From contig CANTEG010000022.1 of the NCBI GenBank assembly GCA_947652735.1, forward strand, positions 1 through 36,202: a DNA stretch of 36,202 nucleotides, given 5' to 3'. This DNA is from an uncultured Lachnospiraceae bacterium (GTDB lineage Bacteria > Bacillota > Clostridia > Lachnospirales > Lachnospiraceae). The translations under genes were made by a program, and so were the position numbers. Below are positions 30,307-36,202 of the stretch, in pieces (the first letter of the stretch is position 1; each line of letters opens with the position of its first letter). The notes beneath the pieces are model-generated. The model did no database searches. It saw only the letters and a program-made list of their open reading frames with translations, and was not told where the DNA came from.

Positions 30307-31074
30307 ATGCTTGTTGGCGAGAATTTAATAAAAAGCTTTGAGCGAAATGAAAAACGGGGCAAAAAAACTGAATTTAATGCTGTGGACGATATATCCATTG
30401 AAGTTTCACAGGGCGAGATTGTTGGGATTATCGGTGCCAACGGAGCAGGCAAGACGACCTTGCTCAGAATGCTGGCAGGTCTTATGAAGCCTACATCGGG
30501 ACAGGTTATGATGTGGGATGGGGATGAAAAAATCGAAAATGAGCTTGTTATGAAGGGCAAAATCGGGTACTTATCAGGAAATACAAAACTGTATGGCAGA
30601 CTAAGTACGCGGGAGCTGCTTGATATGATAGGAAAAATACATGGCATGAATACTTCGGAGATTGACGAGCGGATAGCTGAAATCTCCAAGGTTTTAAACA
30701 TGGACGGATTTATTGATAACAGGATAGAAAAGCTGTCTACAGGGCAGACACAGAGAGCGTCAATTTCAAGGTGCCTGATACACAGCCCACAGATATATAT
30801 ATTTGACGAGCCAACGCTTGGACTTGATATCTTAAGCAGCAGTGCAATCATTGAGTTTATGCGTAAGGAGAAAGAAAATGGCAAGGGCGTTGTCTACTCA
30901 ACCCATTACATGGAGGAGGCAGAATATCTTTGTGACAGAATTATAATGATTGGTAAGGGGCGGATTATTGGCAGCGGTACCCTTGATGAGTTGAGAAATG
31001 ACACAGGTTTTTCCAGCCTTAGGGAGATTTTTGGAGCGCTTGCATCGCAAGAGGAGGACCTGTATGAATGTTAA
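30307..31074 (+). CDS. ABC transporter ATP-binding protein, NatA type
   Basis: A 255-residue ATPase of the NatA/CcmA group. Walker A is GANGAGKT (residues 43-50), signature LSTGQ, Walker B IYIFDEP with catalytic Glu in the next position set, D-loop LGLD, and the switch His in STHYMEEAE. Near the end are IGKGRIIGSGTLDELR and a short C-terminal tail. AGGGGTG precedes the ATG. It overlaps the permease gene by 11 bp, so translation is probably coupled. NatAB systems export Na+ in Bacillus, but the same family exports peptides and small molecules, so the substrate is open. Confidence 0.93.
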   Translation: MLVGENLIKSFERNEKRGKKTEFNAVDDISIEVSQGEIVGIIGANGAGKTTLLRMLAGLMKPTSGQVMMWDGDEKIENELVMKGKIGYLSGNTKLYGRLSTRELLDMIGKIHGMNTSEIDERIAEISKVLNMDGFIDNRIEKLSTGQTQRASISRCLIHSPQIYIFDEPTLGLDILSSSAIIEFMRKEKENGKGVVYSTHYMEEAEYLCDRIIMIGKGRIIGSGTLDELRNDTGFSSLREIFGALASQEEDLYEC

Positions 31075-33070
31075 AATAGTTAAGAGCTTATATAAAAAAG
31101 AAATGCTTGATGTCTTAAGGGACAAAAAGACGGTCATTATGATGCTGGTAGTTCCACTCGTGCTTTATCCCCTTGTTATGATTTGTTCACTTTCTATTAT
31201 GACAGGCATCACAAACAGCATATCAAGTAACACATATCGGATATGTTTTGATTTTGAGGATGATGGGCATGTTGGGGAGCTGTTTAAAAATACGGATGAA
31301 GTATCCTATTCCTTTGAGATTGTATCCTGCGAAAATCCAAGTGAAGCACTTGCCAACGAGGAGATTGACGCAATTATAAGGAGGACTGTTGAAAATGGCA
31401 GGGAGTGCTTTGACATTACTTATATGTCATCCATCAATAATTCCTCCTATGCCACGGATATGATAGAAAAAACACTTAATTCTTATGCCCATAATCTTAC
31501 CATCAGTATACTTGAGGATGCAGGCTTAAATCCTGAACAAACACTTGCACCTGTGGATATACACTACAGGGATGTGTCAACAAATGAGGAAACGGCAGGA
31601 AGTCTTTTGGGCATGCTGATTCCATTTATGCTTGTGATGAGTCTTCTGATGGGAACGATGTATCCTGCAATTGACACAACCGCAGGGGAGAAAGAGCGGG
31701 GGACTTTGGAAACTATGCTGACACTGCCTGTTTCAAACAGTGAGCTTATTATGAGCAAGTTTTTGGCAGTAGGAACAATCGGTGTCACATCTGCCGTTTT
31801 AAATCTTATCGCTATGGGTGGCGTTGGGGCATATATGTACAACATGGTTGCAACCATAAGAGAGAGTACGGGCGGTCTTAACATGTCAAGATTTATACCT
31901 GCAATATTTGTTGGTACACTTTGCATTTTGGCGTTTGCAATATTTATAAGTGCCATATCCATGTGTGTATGTGCACTTGCAAGGTCGTACAAGGAAGCAA
32001 ATAACTATCTGACACCGCTGACACTTGTGGTTATGTTTGCATCTTTTTTGGGCTTTATACCAAATGTGACATTGAATACATCAACGGCACTGATACCTGT
32101 GGCTAATGTTTGTCTGCTTGTAAGAGATTTACTGCTGTTTAAGTATAACATTCAGATGATAGCATTGGTGCTGTTTGTGAATGTGGCATACGGTCTGGTT
32201 TCGGTCATGCTGCTCTCAAAAATATACAACAGTGAGGCTGTTATATTTGGGGACGGAAACGGCGGAATTCAGATATTTGAGAGAAGAAGCAATATCAAAA
32301 AGGGTATGCTTCCCACAACGCAGGATGCATGGCTTGTTATTATTTTTACGGCAATGCTTGTGATATATGCAGGAGGTGCTGCACAGCTCAAATACGGTAT
32401 ATATGGTTTGCTTATAACTCAGTTTATTGTTGTCGGTATACCTCTGATTGCTACAATTTACACGAAGAAAGACATAAAAAATACATTTAAGCTTAAGGGC
32501 TGCTCTCCGAAATATTTTTTTGGTGGAATCTTTGTTATAATCGGCGGCATTATGCTTGGAATGCTGGTGTCAGCAGTTACAGGGCTGATATTTAAGGAAA
32601 GTGCACTTGATGCATCAGAATCAATGACACAGATAATAGGGGACAGCTTCCCGCTCGCTCTTATCATTATTGCACTGGCACCTGCAATCTGCGAGGAACT
32701 CATGTTCAGAGGCTATGTGCTGGGTGCCATGTCGGGAAAATATAACCCGCGGACGGCAATTATTATTAGTGCGGCTATTTTTGGAATTTACCACATGAGC
32801 ATATCCAAATTTTTTACAACAGCACTTATCGGCGGACTGATCTGTTATGTGGCAGTGAAGTCAAAGAGTATATTCCCGGGTATGCTGATGCATTTTACAA
32901 ACAATGCCCTGTCGGTGGCAACAATGTTTTACCAGGAGGAGACAGCACGGATATTTCCTGTGTTTGCAAAGGAGACGCTTGCCGTGTCAGACATTTTGAT
33001 TATGCTTGGATTTGGCATATTTTTTGTTGCAGTTGGATTTTTTGTAGTAAAAAGCACCAAAAAAAATTAA
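31064..33070 (+). CDS. NatB-type ABC permease fused to CPBP intramembrane protease
   Basis: A 668-residue membrane protein. Residues 1-400 are an ABC-2 permease of the NatB type: a first membrane segment (about 25-50), a large extracytoplasmic domain (about 50-175) and a six-helix core with the marker TAGEKERGTLETMLTLP. Residues 430-668 are a CPBP (CAAX protease/bacteriocin-processing) domain with EELMFRGY (Glu544, Glu545), FGIYHMS and HFTNNALSV, the three metal-site motifs of this intramembrane protease family, all intact. GAGGAGG at 31051-31057, six bases before ATG 31064, fixes the start inside the natA 3' end. Such fusions occur in other bacteria, but the peptide or lipid handled is unknown. 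Confidence 0.92.
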   Translation: MNVKIVKSLYKKEMLDVLRDKKTVIMMLVVPLVLYPLVMICSLSIMTGITNSISSNTYRICFDFEDDGHVGELFKNTDEVSYSFEIVSCENPSEALANEEIDAIIRRTVENGRECFDITYMSSINNSSYATDMIEKTLNSYAHNLTISILEDAGLNPEQTLAPVDIHYRDVSTNEETAGSLLGMLIPFMLVMSLLMGTMYPAIDTTAGEKERGTLETMLTLPVSNSELIMSKFLAVGTIGVTSAVLNLIAMGGVGAYMYNMVATIRESTGGLNMSRFIPAIFVGTLCILAFAIFISAISMCVCALARSYKEANNYLTPLTLVVMFASFLGFIPNVTLNTSTALIPVANVCLLVRDLLLFKYNIQMIALVLFVNVAYGLVSVMLLSKIYNSEAVIFGDGNGGIQIFERRSNIKKGMLPTTQDAWLVIIFTAMLVIYAGGAAQLKYGIYGLLITQFIVVGIPLIATIYTKKDIKNTFKLKGCSPKYFFGGIFVIIGGIMLGMLVSAVTGLIFKESALDASESMTQIIGDSFPLALIIIALAPAICEELMFRGYVLGAMSGKYNPRTAIIISAAIFGIYHMSISKFFTTALIGGLICYVAVKSKSIFPGMLMHFTNNALSVATMFYQEETARIFPVFAKETLAVSDILIMLGFGIFFVAVGFFVVKSTKKN

Positions 33071-33091
33071 AAAGGATAGTGACCTTTAGTG

Positions 33092-33120
33092 TTGTGTGAT
33101 TTGCGAAAATATGATACTAT
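33092..33120 (+). promoter_or_regulatory. Possible promoter of the GH25 gene
   Basis: TTGTGT (33092-33097), 17 bp, TACTAT (33115-33120). Match is moderate. A small stem AAAGG/CCTTT just upstream (about 33071-33087) might end the preceding transcript, but it is weak. Confidence 0.4.
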
Positions 33121-33163
33121 TTTACATAGTACATAACGCATGTAGGATGAAATGGATTAATTT

Positions 33164-34105
33164 ATGAGAATAGATATACGAAAGGTTTTGCTGATTGCTG
33201 CCGCAGTGGGTATTTTGATTGCCATTGGCATAGTAATCGGTATAAACATAAATGTAAAACGGGATCATCCCCAGCCTGTCTTTGTTTATGAGGATGACTG
33301 GAGTCTCAGTCAGGGGCAGGAGGGGCAGATGATATATGATAATTACTGGAAGTTTATTGATGCCAGCTACATAATAGTTGGAACTCCGCCTGATTGCCAG
33401 TTCTACAAAATTGTCACAGAAATACCAAGAAATGATTTTGTCAATGAAAATTTTTACATAGACTCAGGTGATGAAATGTACTACCACGACAGCGAGGGCA
33501 ACAGGCAGTCATACATAGTGATTGATGTGTCTGAATTCCAGCCGGAGGTAGATTGGGAGCAGGTAAAAGCTTCGGGTGTAAAAGGTGTAATGATAAGGGT
33601 AGGATACCGTGGATACGGCTCGGGAGCTTTGGTAGAGGATTCCATGTTTCAGACCTACATTGAGTCTGCACTTGATGCAGGACTTAAGGCAGGTGTGTAT
33701 TTTTATACGCAGGGAATAAGTTATGAGGAAGGTGTTGAGGAGGCAAGGTTTGTTCTTGATGCCATAAGGAAGTATAATATATCTTATCCAGTAGCGATTG
33801 ATACGGAAGCTATTTATGCGGATGATGCGAGAACAAATGACTTGGATATCACATCGAGGACGGATGTGGTGGTTGGATTTTGCGAGACGGTCAGGGAAGC
33901 TGGGTATATCCCGATGGTATATACAAACAGAAACTGGCTTGTTCAATGTCTTGATTTAACAAGGCTTGGTGATTATAAGATATGGTATGCACATTATACA
34001 AATCAGCCGGATTTGCCATATCAGTATACAGGATGGCAGTATACTGATAGTGGTCATGTCAACGGTGTAAGTGGTAATGTTGACATGAACGTATGGTTTG
34101 AATAA
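33164..34105 (+). CDS. Membrane-anchored GH25 lysozyme
   Basis: A 313-residue protein with a basic start, one uncleaved-looking membrane anchor (about residues 8-29), a ~90-residue extracytoplasmic spacer of unknown fold, and a GH25 muramidase domain (about 125-313) that cuts MurNAc-GlcNAc links. The opening DVSEFQPEVDW, MIRVGYRGYGSG, GVYFYTQ, the catalytic-strand AIDTEA, YTNRNW and the ending GNVDMNVW are all family blocks, with the acidic residues in place. The ribosome site is poor (AGGATG is far upstream), so the start is less certain. It precedes a c-di-GMP-type gene by 24 bp. A role in wall remodelling is likely. Confidence 0.9.
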   Translation: MRIDIRKVLLIAAAVGILIAIGIVIGININVKRDHPQPVFVYEDDWSLSQGQEGQMIYDNYWKFIDASYIIVGTPPDCQFYKIVTEIPRNDFVNENFYIDSGDEMYYHDSEGNRQSYIVIDVSEFQPEVDWEQVKASGVKGVMIRVGYRGYGSGALVEDSMFQTYIESALDAGLKAGVYFYTQGISYEEGVEEARFVLDAIRKYNISYPVAIDTEAIYADDARTNDLDITSRTDVVVGFCETVREAGYIPMVYTNRNWLVQCLDLTRLGDYKIWYAHYTNQPDLPYQYTGWQYTDSGHVNGVSGNVDMNVWFE

Positions 34106-34129
34106 CCTTAGTTAGAAAGAAGAGATAAT

Positions 34130-36034
34130 ATGGCTGAATGGAATGTTGCGTTTGACTATGTTGCATTTTACATCATGTTCGTAATTGCAGTATGGTACGT
34201 TATTGAAAAGAAAATCCCCCTAAAAAATTATGTTGCTTTCAGGCTGCTTGTATATACCGCACTTATTGCAACATTATTGGAAATAGCTGCAACACACATG
34301 CTGAGAAAGCAGGTGGATAGTGAACTGATATATCACCTGATTGCGGCAGAAACATTTATCATACACTTACTGACGGTACTTTTTGCAAAGTATTCTTTTT
34401 CGCTGTACAGGCTTAAGGATGCAGTGATGAACCGCATAAGGCTGGCACTTATTATTGTTGTGGCAGTGGAGTTTGTGATGGTTGCGGCAAATTATAATAC
34501 AGGCATATTGTTTACAATGGAACAGGGCAATTATGTAGTACATGGTGGAATGGCAATTTTGGCTGTTGTGGATTTTATGATGATTTGTCTTGCCATGTAC
34601 AACATGATAAAGTATGTTACGGACATCTCCGTTTTTAAGTCTATTACAATAATCGTAAACATTTTTGTTGTGCTGGTTGCGGCATATGCACAGATAATGC
34701 TGAGTGTGCCTATATTAAACAGTGCAATTGCGACTCTTCTTCTGACACTTTGTCATTATCTTCATAACCCTGATACGGTTAAGGATCAGACAACACAGCT
34801 TTTTAACAGAAAGATGCTGGGAAAATATGTGGCAAATCTTTATGAACAAAAGAAATCCTTTGATATAATTATGGTTGCAATGGATGACTTTAAGTTTATC
34901 AATAAGACATATGGGGCAAGGGTAGGAGATAGGCTTTTGCTTTCAGTCGGAAATTACCTGACACAGGTTGATGTACCGAAATATGTGTTCCGGTTTGGCT
35001 CTGACCAGTTTTGTATTGTTATTGACAAAAAGGGACAAAATCTTGATGTGATTACAGATGATATTATTAACAGGTTCCGGCATCCATGGTATGGCGATAC
35101 GGAAATAGGAATTATGATGTCAGCGTCGATTTGTTGTGTCAAGTGCCCAAAGGATGCGGCAGATTACGGAAGTCTTGTTGAGGTCATCGACTATTCAATG
35201 GCAGTTGCAAAGAAATCCAGAAAAGGTATGGTATCAAAGGTTGAAAATCTTGAGCTTGAGAAGCTGAAGCGGGAAAAGGATATAGAAAAAGCATTAAGGC
35301 TTGCGATGGACAGAGATGAATTTATGGTCTATTATCAGCCTATTTTCTCAATAAAGAAGGGTAAATATAACTCGGCGGAAGCTTTGGTGCGGATGAACGA
35401 CGAGGAGCTTGGCTGGGTGTCTCCTGAGGACTTTATTCCGATTGCAGAGAAAAACGGACTGATTGTAAGTATGGGTGAAATGATACTGGAAAAGGTATGT
35501 AAATTCATACATGACTATGACATTATGGAGACATCCATAGAGTATATTGAAGTCAATATAAGCTCCGTACAGCTTATGCAGCTTGATTTTGTTGATAGGG
35601 TAAAAGCAATTCTTGAAAAATATGACGTAAAACCGCAGCATATTAACATGGAGATAACAGAGACGGCAACCATGGGAAATATGGCGATTATTAATAAAAA
35701 TATAGAAAGACTTGTAGAGTACGGAATAAACTTCTCGTTAGATGACTATGGCTCAGGAAATGCAAATATAGATTATATAAACCATATGCCGTTCAAGATT
35801 ATTAAGCTGGACAAGTACATTATATGGGATGCATTTAAGGACCTGAAGGCAGGTGTTACATTAAAATACACGATACAGATGTTAAATGAGCTTGAGCTTC
35901 TGATAGTGGCAGAGGGCGTTGAAACAGCAGAAATGAAAGACAAGCTTGTAGCGGTTGGCTGTCATTATATGCAAGGCTGGTACTACTCAAAGGCAGTATG
36001 CGATGAGGACTTCAAAAAATTGTTATCCGCATAA
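34130..36034 (+). CDS. Membrane GGDEF/EAL protein, likely c-di-GMP phosphodiesterase
   Basis: A 634-residue protein with about six or seven N-terminal membrane segments (residues 10-215), a GGDEF domain (about 220-375) and an EAL domain (about 385-634). The GGDEF motif is GSDQF at 290-294, so cyclase activity is probably lost and the domain may only sense GTP. The EAL domain keeps its key residues: EAL at 417-419, NISS, EITETA, DDYGSGNANIDY, IKLDK, EGVE and a slightly altered QGWYYSKAV. It should therefore cleave c-di-GMP. It follows the GH25 gene by 24 bp and may be co-transcribed. The membrane part resembles uncharacterised sensor regions of other Firmicute GGDEF proteins. Confidence 0.92.
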   Translation: MAEWNVAFDYVAFYIMFVIAVWYVIEKKIPLKNYVAFRLLVYTALIATLLEIAATHMLRKQVDSELIYHLIAAETFIIHLLTVLFAKYSFSLYRLKDAVMNRIRLALIIVVAVEFVMVAANYNTGILFTMEQGNYVVHGGMAILAVVDFMMICLAMYNMIKYVTDISVFKSITIIVNIFVVLVAAYAQIMLSVPILNSAIATLLLTLCHYLHNPDTVKDQTTQLFNRKMLGKYVANLYEQKKSFDIIMVAMDDFKFINKTYGARVGDRLLLSVGNYLTQVDVPKYVFRFGSDQFCIVIDKKGQNLDVITDDIINRFRHPWYGDTEIGIMMSASICCVKCPKDAADYGSLVEVIDYSMAVAKKSRKGMVSKVENLELEKLKREKDIEKALRLAMDRDEFMVYYQPIFSIKKGKYNSAEALVRMNDEELGWVSPEDFIPIAEKNGLIVSMGEMILEKVCKFIHDYDIMETSIEYIEVNISSVQLMQLDFVDRVKAILEKYDVKPQHINMEITETATMGNMAIINKNIERLVEYGINFSLDDYGSGNANIDYINHMPFKIIKLDKYIIWDAFKDLKAGVTLKYTIQMLNELELLIVAEGVETAEMKDKLVAVGCHYMQGWYYSKAVCDEDFKKLLSA

Positions 36035-36080
36035 AGAACAAATTGTTTTCAGCACTGTAGATTGAGTTTTGGCTGGTTTT

Positions 36081-36202
36081 GTAAGAAGCGTGTCAATAGG
36101 AAACGCAGTTCCCTATTGTTAAATAAAGAGACTGATGAACTAATGGGATGAGGTGACCCCAAAAAGTTAGACTTTTAAGCGTAGCAGTATAATGGCTGCT
36201 AC
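36081..36202 (-). repeat. Composite dispersed repeat, inverted copy
   Basis: Read on the minus strand: stem GTAGCAG/CTGCTAC (running off the window end), then a segment nearly identical to 23605-23644 down to GTCACCTCA, about 20 bp of unique sequence, CAGTCTCTTTATTTAA, and the hairpin AATAGGGAAC-TGC-GTTTCCTATT followed by GACACGCTTCT. The first half matches 23585-23680 and the second half matches 4437-4477. It follows the GGDEF/EAL gene. Confidence 0.8.

Noticed and set aside
30222-30884. 220-codon open frame on the minus strand
   Set aside because: Antisense to natA with low-complexity Ser/Ile composition and no motif.
34106-34129. c-di-GMP riboswitch before GGDEF/EAL or GGDEF genes
   Set aside because: The intergenic gaps are only 24 bp and 18 bp, too short for an aptamer.

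Overview
The window looks like chromosome from a Clostridia member, most probably a Lachnospiraceae (gut-type, moderately AT-rich, strong AGGAGG ribosome sites, TTGACA/TATAAT promoters). Support includes a feoA-feoA-feoB cluster with its small Cys-rich partner, a TrpB2-type synthase, oxygen-independent ribonucleotide reductase (nrdD/nrdG), several lipoproteins and a NatB permease fused to a CPBP protease domain. I see no complete phage, plasmid, IS element, CRISPR array or rRNA. The species call is inference.

Layout. 1-235: tandem array of ~50 bp GC-rich hairpin repeats. 240-4371: accessory metabolic genes (hexapeptide acetyltransferase, AlkD-like glycosylase, HAD phosphatase, TrpB2-like enzyme, hotdog thioesterase); a stray copy of the array repeat lies just before the thioesterase. 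4489-5650: lone biotin synthase on the minus strand under a candidate BirA-controlled promoter. The gene-free stretch 5497-5814 holds that promoter, a 59 bp palindrome and weak terminators. 5815-12096: signalling block, with a large orphan protein carrying a degenerate cyclic-nucleotide-type domain, divergent from a soluble hybrid histidine kinase and a membrane diguanylate cyclase. 12153-16265: metal block, with a ZIP transporter, a DtxR/MntR-type regulator and a feo operon whose promoter carries two palindromic operators and which ends in a small TTG-start gene.

16463-22343: probable operon of an unknown lipoprotein, a GlmU-like uridyltransferase lacking the acetyltransferase domain, pth and mfd. 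22529-23584: PrsA-like lipoprotein with a degenerate parvulin domain. 23675-26852 (minus): nrdD, nrdG and dut, i.e. anaerobic dNTP supply, preceded by two NrdR-box-like sites. The gene-free stretch 26853-27162 holds this promoter, the boxes and a repeat hairpin. 27163-28266: exported trigger-factor-like lipoprotein. 28267-28568: tRNA-Leu(CAG) with its own promoter and terminator. 28569-33070: three-gene cassette of esterase-methyltransferase fusion, NatA ATPase and NatB-CPBP fusion. 33164-36034: membrane-anchored GH25 lysozyme and a GGDEF/EAL protein.

The main themes are (i) well-resolved local regulation (BirA-, DtxR- and NrdR-type sites overlapping promoters), (ii) several families of dispersed small hairpin repeats, two copies of which differ by compensatory stem changes and one of which encodes the C-terminal tail of BioB, and (iii) an uncharacterised esterase/methyltransferase plus transporter/protease cassette, the best candidate here for an undescribed system.
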